The notes below the pieces were generated by a model. The model worked only from the letters and a program-made list of their open reading frames with translations, was not told where the DNA came from and did not search any database. From Kineothrix alysoides (lineage in GTDB: Bacteria > Bacillota > Clostridia > Lachnospirales > Lachnospiraceae), in the NCBI RefSeq assembly GCF_000732725.1, contig NZ_JPNB01000001.1:1116001-1180000 (forward strand): a stretch of DNA of 64,000 bases, given 5' to 3'. Below, in pieces: positions 1 through 7,678 of this stretch; the stretch's first letter is position 1, and the number at the start of each line of letters is the position of its first letter. The position numbers were made by a program, and so were the translations under genes.

Positions 1-1106
1 TGATTGCGGAAGAATCCACCGCGTGGCCTAATGTTACGGGAGAAGTGGAGGATAATGGACTTGGTTTCGACATAAAATGGAATATGGGATGGATGAACGA
101 CTATCTTGGTTATATCACTTACGATCCGTATTTCAGAGTTCACCATCATAATGAGCTCACTTTCAGCATGGTCTATGCGTATAGTGAAAAATTTATGCTT
201 GTATTTTCCCACGATGAGGTCGTACACGGAAAGGCGACGATGATAGGAAAAATGCCCGGAGAACTTAAGGAAAAGTTCGCAAATCTGAGGCTGACCTATG
301 CCTATATGATGGTTCATCCGGGGAAAAAGCTGCTGTTCATGGGGCAGGATATTGCTGAATTCGACGAATGGAACGAGAAGCGTGAAGTGGAATGGGGGCT
401 GCTGCAGTACGACAGCCATAAAGGAATTCAAAATTTGGTAAAAACCTTAAATGACCTGTATAAAAATTATCCTGCATTCTATAAGTGCGATGCTTCCTGG
501 GACGGATTCGAATGGATCAATTGTATTTCTTCTAACGACTGTATGCTCGTTTTCATGCGTAAGTCGGATGTGCCGGAGGACACTTTGGTAGTGATGGCTA
601 ATTTCGCCAATGTGCAAAGGGAGTATACCATTGGTGTTTCCCTTGAAGGAAAGTATAAAGAAATACTGAATACGGATGATGCGGCTTTCGGCGGAGAGGG
701 CGTGGTCAACGGGGAATTAATCTGCTCGGAACAGGAGGAATTCGACGGCAGGCCTTATTCTATTCAGGTAATAAGCGCGCCGTTGTCCGTAAGCGTATTC
801 AGTTATACTCCTTACACCCTGGAGGAGGAGAAGGAAGCTGCGAGGAGAAAAGAGGAGAGAATCCGCAAAGAAAAAGAGGAAGCCCTTGAAAGAGAGCGTC
901 AGGAGAAGATAGCTGCTCTGGAAAAAGAACGTCAGGAGAAGCAGGCGGAGGCTGAAAAAGCTTTAGAGGAAGCAAAAGAAGCCAAGGAGCGTGCTGAGCG
1001 GATGCTGAAAGCGGCGGAAGAAGTGCGTCTGGAAGAGGAAAGAGTACGCAGCGGAAACAAAGGGCGTATTGTTTTGACAGAGAAGAAACCGGGAAAGAAA
1101 AAGTAG
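1..1106 (+). CDS. glgB: 1,4-alpha-glucan branching enzyme, 3' part
   Basis: The 5' end lies outside the window; the frame is open from base 3, so the GTG at 45 is internal and not a start. GlgB forms alpha-1,6 branches in glycogen. The visible part carries the GH13 conserved region with [10 protein letters not shown] (the Asp is a catalytic-site residue of the family), the typical [10 protein letters not shown] stretch before it, [12 protein letters not shown] after it, and a C-terminal all-beta domain. The normal protein would end near base 820. Here about 92 extra residues follow (about 824-1103), made almost entirely of Glu, Lys, Arg and Ala in a heptad-like pattern ([20 protein letters not shown]), which predicts a long charged coiled coil and then a basic tail. 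This extension is unusual for GlgB. The next gene starts 7 bases downstream, so the two may be co-transcribed. Confidence 0.93.
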   Translation, partial: IAEESTAWPNVTGEVEDNGLGFDIKWNMGWMNDYLGYITYDPYFRVHHHNELTFSMVYAYSEKFMLVFSHDEVVHGKATMIGKMPGELKEKFANLRLTYAYMMVHPGKKLLFMGQDIAEFDEWNEKREVEWGLLQYDSHKGIQNLVKTLNDLYKNYPAFYKCDASWDGFEWINCISSNDCMLVFMRKSDVPEDTLVVMANFANVQREYTIGVSLEGKYKEILNTDDAAFGGEGVVNGELICSEQEEFDGRPYSIQVISAPLSVSVFSYTPYTLEEEKEAARRKEERIRKEKEEALERERQEKIAALEKERQEKQAEAEKALEEAKEAKERAERMLKAAEEVRLEEERVRSGNKGRIVLTEKKPGKKK

Positions 1107-1113
1107 GTAGGAA

Positions 1114-2028
1114 ATGTATATGTATATGGATTATTTGAAGGTTTTGACATCTTTTACGACAGAGGAGCCTATCGATATAGGTGTAATTGAGAAGTTCCTT
1201 CATGAGCTGCCGGATAAGGCATTACATTTAGGCACGAGGGTGCTGCTTTCTATCGTAGTTCTTGTTGTGGGAATACAGCTTATTAGGCTGATCCGCAAGC
1301 TCATAAAGAAGTCTCTGGGGAGGGGGAGCGTGGATATCGGTGTAGTGCAGTTCATCGATTCCTTCTTAAAGGTGTCTTTGTACGCGGTGCTGATTATAAC
1401 CATTGCATCGGGATTCGGGCTGGATGCGGCGAGTATACTGGCGCTGTTAGGTTCAGCCGGCGTGGCCATCGGTCTCGCCATTCAGGGAAGCCTGTCTAAC
1501 TTTGTGGGAGGAGTGCTCATTTTATTGCTGAAACCCTTTAAGGTGGGAGACTACATTAAGGAAGACTCCAAAGGAAATGAAGGTGTCGTAAAGGAAATAG
1601 AATTGTTCTATACGAAGCTTACGACTGCAGACAATAAGGTAATCGTGCTTCCAAATGGTACGCTTGCTAATTCCAGTCTGACGAATGTAACCGCATGCGA
1701 CAATCGTCGGATGGATATTGTGGTAAAGATATCCTACCATGCGGATATCAGGAAGGCGAAGGCGGTATTGCAGAAGATTTTGGACGAAGATACTGCGGTC
1801 TTAAAGGAAGAAGAGCATTTCGTCTATATCAGTGAGCTGGGAGATTTCAGTGTAAATGTGGGGATAAGGTGCTGGTTTTCCATGGAGGACTTCTGGCCTG
1901 GCAAGTGGAGGATAACGGAAAATATCAAATATGCGTTGGACGAAGCAGGAATAAGCATACCGTCTTCTCAGATGGATGTGTATGTGAAGGAGGAAATTGC
2001 CTCTAAGGATGAAATCAAAAAACAATAG
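1114..2028 (+). CDS. Small-conductance mechanosensitive channel (MscS family)
   Basis: This 304-residue inner-membrane protein should form a heptameric pore that opens under membrane tension and releases solutes during osmotic down-shock. Three hydrophobic helices are visible in the N-terminal half. The last is the Gly/Ala-rich pore helix (GSAGVAIGLAIQGSLSNFVGG, around residues 115-135), followed by the family's LLKPFKVGDYI segment and the beta domain and C-terminal alpha/beta vestibule domain. Length is typical of short MscS proteins. The start has three in-frame ATGs (MYMYM); the first, at 1114, has a purine-rich AGGTAGGAA site just upstream and is kept. It follows glgB by 7 bases and probably shares its transcript. 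Confidence 0.92.
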   Translation: MYMYMDYLKVLTSFTTEEPIDIGVIEKFLHELPDKALHLGTRVLLSIVVLVVGIQLIRLIRKLIKKSLGRGSVDIGVVQFIDSFLKVSLYAVLIITIASGFGLDAASILALLGSAGVAIGLAIQGSLSNFVGGVLILLLKPFKVGDYIKEDSKGNEGVVKEIELFYTKLTTADNKVIVLPNGTLANSSLTNVTACDNRRMDIVVKISYHADIRKAKAVLQKILDEDTAVLKEEEHFVYISELGDFSVNVGIRCWFSMEDFWPGKWRITENIKYALDEAGISIPSSQMDVYVKEEIASKDEIKKQ

Positions 2029-2074
2029 AAATAAGTCGTAAAAACAAAAATAATTAAAAAAGGATAATTTTATC

Positions 2075-2103
2075 TTGCCAAAAATGTCATTAGCCTTTAT
2101 AAT
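2075..2103 (+). promoter_or_regulatory. SigA-type promoter of tRNA-Thr
   Basis: TTGCCA at 2075-2080 and a perfect TATAAT at 2098-2103 are separated by exactly 17 bases. Initiation would fall near 2110, about 24 bases before the mature tRNA 5' end. Confidence 0.75.
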
Positions 2104-2133
2104 AGCATTTGTCGGTATCGCGGATACCGGATT

Positions 2134-2206
<73 letters not shown>

Positions 2207-2229
2207 TGGATTAAGAGATCCGGAAATAG

Positions 2230-2261
2230 GCATATTTCTCAGATGAGAGGTATGCTTTTTT
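2230..2261 (+). terminator. Intrinsic terminator after tRNA-Thr
   Basis: An 11-bp stem (GCATATTTCTC with GAGAGGTATGC, two G-T pairs) and a 4-base loop are followed by a T6 run. Confidence 0.85.
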
Positions 2262-2286
2262 CTATGGAGTTGGCAGGTGATAAGTA

Positions 2287-3642
2287 ATGAAATTAAAATT
2301 TTTGAGTCAGAATATGGAACAAAGAAGGGATTTGATATTGAAGGGAAATGTAGTTTCCACGATTTTAATGTTGTCTCTTCCTTCGCTTATGATGGGTCTG
2401 GTGCAGTCGCTGATACCGGTTATCGATGGGCTGTTCCTAAATAATCTGGTAGGTACCACGGCAGCCAGCGCCGTAACCTATTGTACCCCGGTAGTAAATA
2501 TGACAACAGCTCTTTCTCAGGGACTCAGTGTTGCCGGAATGGCGATTATAGGCCAGGCCAACGGCAGAGGGGATTTTAAAGAGAGCAGGAGCACTACAAT
2601 ACAGCTGATTATTTTTGCCTTTATACTCGGAATTGTTCTGGCTCCCCTGCTGGTGTTAGCGGCATTCGGATTGTCCGGTCATGTAAATCAGGAAATTGCA
2701 CATAATGTTTTCGTCTATATATCATTAAATGCGCTTGTCATTCCTTTTTCTTTTTTGGAATCCATCTATAACGCCATTAAAAATGCAAACGGCAAGCCGG
2801 AGGATTCCTTCATACGTATGATTATCATGCTGGTTCTCAAGATTGTGTTTAACACGCTCTTTATCTACGTATTGCATTGGGGACTTGTGGGCGCGGTAAT
2901 TGCATCCTTAGCTTCCAATGTTTTGATTACCTTCTGGATGTTTTATGAGCTGTTTCTTAAGAAAAACGGCGACAGATTGGAAATGAGGGGATTTCACTTC
3001 GACCATAGAATTATTAAAAAGCTGTTGTATATTGGTTTTCCTTCCATGCTTTCAAGCCTGATGCTGAATCTGGGCTTCTTTCTGATCAACAACGAAGTGG
3101 AGAAGTATGGTTCCATTGTGCTGAACGGACAAGGGATTGCAAATAGCATTACTTCTGTCTGCTTTATTCTCCCATCCTCCTTCGCCTCAGCAATCACTAC
3201 CATGGTGAGTATGAACGTAGGAGCGATGCAGGTAAAAAGGGCGAAGTATTCCTGCCTGATCGGCTGTATTGTCAGTGCAATAACCGCGGCTGTACTTATC
3301 GCCATAGTGGTACCGCTGTCTTCGTACTTGACGATATTGTTTACCAGAGAAGCGCAGGTGCTCGAGGTGGCGAACAAAGCGCTTCATATTTATACCTATT
3401 CCGTAATAGGGTTTGGTGTCTGTATGGTGGAACAGGGAGCCTTCATAGGGTTAGGCAAGACAAAGATTACTCTTGTAATGAGTATCTTGCGGGTATGGCT
3501 GCTGCGTTATATTTTTATACTCGCCACAGAGTCGTATTTAAGTTATTATTCCGTATTTTGGGGAAGCCTTTTTTCTAATTATGCGGCAGCCCTTATCACG
3601 ACCATACTGATACTTAGGGTGAGCTGGGAGTCCGATATTTAA
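2287..3642 (+). CDS. MATE family efflux transporter
   Basis: This 451-residue polytopic membrane protein has about twelve hydrophobic segments. It has the MATE N-terminal signature (LPSLMMGLVQSLIPVIDGLFL, then the QGLSVAGMAIIGQANGRGD segment with a polar end to the helix). MATE proteins export cationic drugs or metabolites using Na+ or H+ gradients. The start ATG at 2287 has AGGTGA about seven bases upstream. It sits between the tRNA terminator and a convergent acetyltransferase gene, so it is probably monocistronic. Substrate cannot be told from sequence. Confidence 0.9.
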   Translation: MKLKFLSQNMEQRRDLILKGNVVSTILMLSLPSLMMGLVQSLIPVIDGLFLNNLVGTTAASAVTYCTPVVNMTTALSQGLSVAGMAIIGQANGRGDFKESRSTTIQLIIFAFILGIVLAPLLVLAAFGLSGHVNQEIAHNVFVYISLNALVIPFSFLESIYNAIKNANGKPEDSFIRMIIMLVLKIVFNTLFIYVLHWGLVGAVIASLASNVLITFWMFYELFLKKNGDRLEMRGFHFDHRIIKKLLYIGFPSMLSSLMLNLGFFLINNEVEKYGSIVLNGQGIANSITSVCFILPSSFASAITTMVSMNVGAMQVKRAKYSCLIGCIVSAITAAVLIAIVVPLSSYLTILFTREAQVLEVANKALHIYTYSVIGFGVCMVEQGAFIGLGKTKITLVMSILRVWLLRYIFILATESYLSYYSVFWGSLFSNYAAALITTILILRVSWESDI

Positions 3643-3696
3643 CGTGCTGAAGTTTTACGATTCTAGCCAATATGTCCATATAATCATGAACCGGGG

Positions 3697-4590
3697 TTAC
3701 TCGCATAACATTTCAATCAAATTGTAGTATAACGAGTAACCACTAGATAAGTACAGCTTCATTGCAGGCAGATTTGCGCCATTGACTGAAAGCGTTGCTA
3801 TTTTCAAATTGCTATTTTTTAATTCTTCAAGTGCGGTTGAAATCAATTCGCGGGCGATATTTTTTCTCCGAAATTCAGGGATTACAAAAATGTTTTCCGT
3901 CGCTGCTCGTTCCTCAGATATGTTCCATATCGATATTGCACCTATAATCTTACCGTCACATATTGCGGCGTAGCATGAAAAAGAAGGATCGCCTGTGTTA
4001 AACCAAATGTCTGCTTCGCATTCGTATTCCCACTCCCTGCTCGATAGAGAATCTGCATCAAGATAAGCTTTCATATTTGTTTCATCAAACGTTAGCTTTT
4101 GTATGGTTATGGCTTCCGGTATTTTGTAATGGGCGATTTCCTTTGTCAGGTCATACTTTAGTACAGGGATAGCAGAATGGATAGAAAATCCTTTATGTAT
4201 AAAAAATTGCATATCATCAATTTCATCTGTTTCGCAGCATTCACGCAAGCGTACCGTTATATCAGGTTTTTCTTTCTTTATTTGATGGAAACGATTTATC
4301 AGACCGTCCATCAATAGGCCGTCTGCCTCAATATTATCTTGATGTTCGTTATCCGTATAAGTAGAGAAAGTAATTTGTAATTTTTGCGTTTCAAGTGTTT
4401 GATGTAAGAGTAAGAAACCAACGCCAATGACGGAACCATCACATTCTGCACAAACAATATTTTCTGGTAAAATACTTTGGTTATATTGCAGTTGGACAGC
4501 TGCAAAAGGATTGATCTGTGCAATGGAATCTAAATCTTCGCGAACATACTTTCTTAATAACATATTTTCCTCCATTTTTAATGTTTCCAA
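3697..4590 (-). CDS. GNAT family N-acetyltransferase (two-domain)
   Basis: A 297-residue cytosolic protein. The C-terminal half (about residues 165-295) is a clear GNAT fold: a beta hairpin (CDGKIIGAISI), then beta4 and the acetyl-CoA pyrophosphate loop ENIFVIPEFRRKNIARELI, where the usual R/Q-x-x-G-x-A is R-R-K-N-I-A with Asn at the Gly position. A late strand follows (ATLSVNGANLPAMKLYLSSGY). The N-terminal half also looks like a degenerate GNAT module (AECDGSVIGVGFLLLHQ). The acceptor substrate is unknown. It is convergent with the MATE gene and divergent from the LytTR operon. Confidence 0.85.
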   Translation of the reverse strand: METLKMEENMLLRKYVREDLDSIAQINPFAAVQLQYNQSILPENIVCAECDGSVIGVGFLLLHQTLETQKLQITFSTYTDNEHQDNIEADGLLMDGLINRFHQIKKEKPDITVRLRECCETDEIDDMQFFIHKGFSIHSAIPVLKYDLTKEIAHYKIPEAITIQKLTFDETNMKAYLDADSLSSREWEYECEADIWFNTGDPSFSCYAAICDGKIIGAISIWNISEERAATENIFVIPEFRRKNIARELISTALEELKNSNLKIATLSVNGANLPAMKLYLSSGYSLYYNLIEMLCE

Positions 4591-4819
4591 TCGCTATTCT
4601 TTGTATAATAGGAACTTACTGTATTTACTGTAGCACAAGGAGCCATATGGTGCAAGAATTTGGTTATTATTCGGCCTTCAATACCGCGAATTATTGTGTA
4701 TAAGTTATTTGTGTATCGTTAGTTGCCGCTGTGAAGCCATGGGTTAAATGGCAGCGGATAGTTTCATGCGTTGAGTCAGGTTCGGGCTGTTAGCGAGGTT
4801 GATCCCAGGTACTTACCAT

Positions 4820-4886
4820 AAATGCAAAAAATAAGTATTTCATCTCCTGATTTGTGCATTTTACCGAACATGATATTGCCGGTAAA
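4820..4886 (+). promoter_or_regulatory. Two inverted repeats upstream of the LytTR gene
   Basis: The 351-base gap 4591-4941 contains no convincing gene. Two dyads stand out. The first is AAATGCA...TGCATTT with imperfect A/T extensions (about 4820-4862). The second is TTTACCG (4860-4866) with CGGTAAA (4880-4886), separated by 13 bases. The second lies about 55 bases before the LytTR start and is a candidate operator, perhaps for autoregulation. LytTR proteins usually bind direct repeats, so this is only inference. I could not fix a -35/-10 pair. Confidence 0.4.
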
Positions 4887-4941
4887 GTAAATTTATTATA
4901 TGCTAAATGGGCAGATTCACGACAGTGCAGGAGGGAAGGAT

Positions 4942-5397
4942 TTGAAATTAAGAATTGAGAAAGGAACAGAATATACGGAAACAGAGATTATCATTCATTG
5001 TCTTGAGGTGGATGAGCGTTTAAATTCTCTGATTGCCCAGATTCGGATGTATGATCTGACGATCCCCGTTAAAAAAGAAGGGCGAAACTATGTGCTTTCT
5101 ACAGATAGCCTTTACTATTTTGAAAGTGTGGAAGAGAAGACCTTTGCATATCAGAAAGCGGAAGTATATGAATGTTCGTTACGGCTATATGAACTGGAAG
5201 AACGGCTTGCAGGTACAGCATTTACCAGGGTTGGAAAGGCGTGTGTACTGAATACGGCGGTAGTGGAAGGGGTACGTCCCATGCTTGGCGGACGGCTTGA
5301 AGCGTTATTGGAAAATGGTGAAAGGATTGTTGTAAGCCGTCATTATGTGCCGGCATTTAAAATGAAATTTGGACTGGGGGAAAGGGAAGATGTATAA
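4942..5397 (+). CDS. LytTR-domain transcriptional regulator (stand-alone)
   Basis: About 151 residues. The C-terminal two thirds match the LytTR DNA-binding domain: SLYYFESVEEKTFAYQKAEV, YELEERLAGTAFTRVGKACVLN, then the beta-strand end GGRLEALLENGERIVVSRHYVPAFK. There is no receiver domain, as in the known pairing of short LytTR proteins with a DUF3021 membrane partner, where the membrane protein is thought to restrain the regulator. I choose the TTG at 4942, not the upstream in-frame ATG at 4900, because AGGAGG at 4929-4934 is seven bases before the TTG and the family begins at this point (LKLRIEKG). It overlaps the DUF3021 gene by 8 bases, so translation is coupled. Confidence 0.87.
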   Translation: MKLRIEKGTEYTETEIIIHCLEVDERLNSLIAQIRMYDLTIPVKKEGRNYVLSTDSLYYFESVEEKTFAYQKAEVYECSLRLYELEERLAGTAFTRVGKACVLNTAVVEGVRPMLGGRLEALLENGERIVVSRHYVPAFKMKFGLGEREDV

Positions 5398-5812
5398 GAT
5401 ACAAACTTTTTTAATTATGAATTTTACGATTTATGCGGTCCTGGTATTATTGCAGGCACTGTTGCATCTGGTTGGAATCACTGAAGATTTTAACAGTGTT
5501 ATCGTATCCCAGTATTTTATCCTATCCAGTCTGCTTGCTGTTGTGGAACTGTGTATAAGAACTTTTCTACGGTTTAAATCATCACTTTGTCAGATGATAG
5601 CCAGTACGGCAAGCGTCTTGCCAATTGTCTTATTTATGGGTGGAGTTGTGCTGCATTGGTTTTCTTTGAAAGCCAAATGGATTGTACTGTGTACAGTTAT
5701 AACGATTAGCATCGAGATAATATTATATTTTATAACTGGTATGTTTTCTGCAAAAAGAGCAGCAGAACAGATCAATCGAGTTATAAGGCAGAAAAAAGAG
5801 GAAAAAAGTTAA
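5390..5812 (+). CDS. DUF3021 family membrane protein, partner of LytTR
   Basis: About 140 residues with four hydrophobic segments and a charged Lys/Glu-rich cytoplasmic tail (RAAEQINRVIRQKKEEKS). This is the size and topology of DUF3021 proteins, which are encoded directly after LytTR regulators and are thought to act as membrane-bound anti-regulators. The ATG at 5390 overlaps the end of the LytTR gene and is preceded by GGGGGAAAGGG; the ATG-like in-frame start 21 bases earlier is less likely. TraX follows after 12 bases. Confidence 0.75.
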   Translation: MYKIQTFLIMNFTIYAVLVLLQALLHLVGITEDFNSVIVSQYFILSSLLAVVELCIRTFLRFKSSLCQMIASTASVLPIVLFMGGVVLHWFSLKAKWIVLCTVITISIEIILYFITGMFSAKRAAEQINRVIRQKKEEKS

Positions 5813-5824
5813 AAGGAGAGCTGG

Positions 5825-6559
5825 ATGTTTGCGACCAATAAAAAGTTCAATGGAAACACGCTGAAATTGGCGGCAATTATTGCAATGACAATTGATCATG
5901 CCGCATGGCTGATACTGCCCCGGGAAACCATTGCTGCATTTATATGCCATATTATCGGGCGGCTGACATTTCCGGTTATGGCTTTTATGATCGTAGAAGG
6001 ATACCATCACACCAGAGATGTCCGAAAGTATCTGTTCCGATTGGCGATATCGGCATTGATTGCACATTTTGCATATGCTTTTTGCTTTAACCATCCTCTC
6101 CTGTTTGATTTAAGAAATGGGCTCATTGATTCCACTTCCGTTTTATGGGGATTTACATTTGGCTTATCATCACTCATCGTTTACCATCATGAGCAAATGA
6201 AAAAATGGTTAAAGGTTGTATTGATTATACTCTGTATTATACTGGCAATCCCTTCTGATTGGTCATGGGTCTGTGTTGTATTCTTATTGGTACTCGATTT
6301 AAATTATGGCAATATGAAAAGACAGTTTATAGGGATGACGGTTTTCGGCTTTAGTTATGCATTGGTGTATTGTCTGGTAAGTTCATGGTGGAGTAGCTTT
6401 CAATTTGCTGTTATCCTTGCATTTCCCTTGCTCTTTCTCTACAACGGTGAAAGAGGACGTTGGCGGGGAATGAAATGGTTGTTTTACATATATTATCCGT
6501 TACATCTGATTCTATTGGGAGTGATCAGGGTAGCATTTCATATTATTTACCCAAGATAA
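5825..6559 (+). CDS. TraX family membrane protein
   Basis: 244 residues with about eight membrane segments. The family features are visible: KLAAIIAMTIDHAAWLI near the N-terminus (conserved D-H), GRLTFPVMAFMIVEGYHHTRD, then a hydrophobic body with scattered His. TraX of the F plasmid N-acetylates pilin, but chromosomal Firmicute homologues stand outside conjugation operons and their substrate is unknown; an acyltransferase-like role is inference. It is the third gene of the LytTR-DUF3021 operon (AAAGGAGAG before the ATG), so it is a plausible output of that regulator pair. Confidence 0.85.
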   Translation: MFATNKKFNGNTLKLAAIIAMTIDHAAWLILPRETIAAFICHIIGRLTFPVMAFMIVEGYHHTRDVRKYLFRLAISALIAHFAYAFCFNHPLLFDLRNGLIDSTSVLWGFTFGLSSLIVYHHEQMKKWLKVVLIILCIILAIPSDWSWVCVVFLLVLDLNYGNMKRQFIGMTVFGFSYALVYCLVSSWWSSFQFAVILAFPLLFLYNGERGRWRGMKWLFYIYYPLHLILLGVIRVAFHIIYPR

Positions 6560-6617
6560 ACTATTATAATATTCCCTTGGTCAAATTTTCATCAGGGAAA
6601 ACTGTTTACAAAAGCAC

Positions 6618-6672
6618 TTGACAAGGCAAGATATTAAATCTATAATTTAAAAATGCAAAAGATTTGCATTTT
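6618..6672 (+). promoter_or_regulatory. Consensus promoter with overlapping Zur/Fur-like palindrome
   Basis: TTGACA (6618-6623), a 17-base spacer and TATAAT (6641-6646) form a full SigA consensus. Immediately downstream, on the expected start point, is a perfect palindrome: arms AAAATGCAAA (6650-6659) and TTTGCATTTT (6663-6672) around the centre AGA. Fur-family proteins bind A/T-rich dyads of this size, and the next gene is a Fur-family regulator, so metal-dependent autorepression by blocking initiation is the natural reading. Confidence 0.8.
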
Positions 6673-6685
6673 GAGGTGAAGAGCC

Positions 6686-7096
6686 ATGCAAAAAAATTAT
6701 AATACGAAATGTAAAACAGCTATTATGGAGTATTTACAGGGTAACAAGGAACATAGTTTTTGCGCTGCGGATATATATTCTTATATGAAGAAGAATGATA
6801 TACTGGTAAATTTGGCGACTATATACAGAAATCTGGATAAGCTGACCGATAGCGGAACCGTTCTGAAATATAAGACGGCGGAGAACGAAAGCAGCCTGTA
6901 TCAATATGCCGGACATCGTGCTAACTGTCTTGGGCATATTCATATGCAGTGCAGAGACTGCGGTAAAATTCTCCACTTGGAATGCGATTTTATGAGTGAG
7001 ATTACGGAGCATATGCTGGAGCACCATGGATTTGAACTGGAATGTGCAGGCTCGGTATTAATAGGATTATGTAACGAATGCAGGCTTAATGATTGA
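6686..7096 (+). CDS. Fur family metalloregulator, Zur-like
   Basis: A 136-residue cytosolic repressor. The N-terminal winged helix has ATIYRNLDKLTDSGTVLKY, the recognition-helix motif of the Fur family. The C-terminal dimerisation part has the regulatory metal cluster GHIHMQCRDCGK and a second CxxC (GLCNEC), together making the structural Cys4 zinc site. The downstream zinc-type ABC importer points to Zur rather than Fur or PerR; this is inference from context. A strong promoter with a perfect palindrome precedes it, and a small Cys-rich membrane protein follows 18 bases after its stop. Confidence 0.88.
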   Translation: MQKNYNTKCKTAIMEYLQGNKEHSFCAADIYSYMKKNDILVNLATIYRNLDKLTDSGTVLKYKTAENESSLYQYAGHRANCLGHIHMQCRDCGKILHLECDFMSEITEHMLEHHGFELECAGSVLIGLCNECRLND

Positions 7097-7114
7097 TTTA
7101 GGAACGGAGGCAGG

Positions 7115-7414
7115 ATGATGAAGACAAGAGATAGGGTATTTTCCATAGTTTGTACTCTGGCTTTATTAGTTTGCCTGCTTTTTTCTTACGAGTATGTTGT
7201 TTCAAATACACAGCATGACTGCCCCGGCAAGGACTGTACTGTATGCGTACAGCTAGAGGCGGCTGTGCACTTCATTTCAAGTATAAAGATTCTTCCTATG
7301 CTATCGTTCATTGCGATAGTTCTTTGCGTATTCACGCGAATTTACGCGGCTTCAGAGAGGTCTGCCTGCGTAAGAAATACCCTTGTTTTATTGAAGGTAG
7401 AATTACTGAATTGA
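7115..7414 (+). CDS. Small two-TM membrane protein with Cys motif, zinc-operon associated
   Basis: 99 residues (98 if the second ATG is used; CGGAGG precedes both). Two hydrophobic helices flank a short loop with the motif HDCPGKDCTVC (about residues 34-44). Given the N-in topology suggested by the basic start (MKTRDR), the loop would face outside. It lies between the Zur-like gene and the importer genes, so a role in sensing or handling metal at the cell surface is plausible. I know no characterised homologue; small proteins with similar HDC..DC..C loops next to zinc importers appear familiar from other Firmicutes, but I cannot verify this here. Confidence 0.7.
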   Translation: MMKTRDRVFSIVCTLALLVCLLFSYEYVVSNTQHDCPGKDCTVCVQLEAAVHFISSIKILPMLSFIAIVLCVFTRIYAASERSACVRNTLVLLKVELLN

Positions 7415-7583
7415 TTCTATAAGGAAAAGCGACTGCGCCAAGGCAGCTTGGTGTTATTTGTGTATCGATTTTTAATATGGAGTTTGGTGTAAGATGTAAT
7501 TTTCACGCTGAGATTTATGCTGCCTGTATATATTATGCCAGCAGTATGGCGATGGCAGATACCTGAAAGGATATGGCGATTAG

Positions 7584-7621
7584 TGTGAAAAATAAATTTT
7601 TCACAGCATAATTTATTATGC
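7584..7621 (+). promoter_or_regulatory. Two adjacent palindromes upstream of znuA
   Basis: In the 264-base gap before znuA lie two back-to-back perfect dyads: TGTGAAAAAT / ATTTTTCACA around AA (7584-7605), and GCATAAT / ATTATGC around TT (7606-7621). They resemble operator sites more than terminators, since there is no GC stem or T-run. A TTGCAAAT string follows at 7623, resembling half of the upstream Zur-like palindrome. Rest of the gap: no gene seen. Confidence 0.45.
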
Positions 7622-7678
7622 TTGCAAATATTGTGCTTGCGCCCAAATTCGCAGGCATCCAAAACATGGAGGATTGTT

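Noticed and set aside
45-47. GTG as the start of a 353-residue protein.
   Set aside because: The frame is open to the window edge and the upstream codons ([13 protein letters not shown]) match GlgB, so it is internal.
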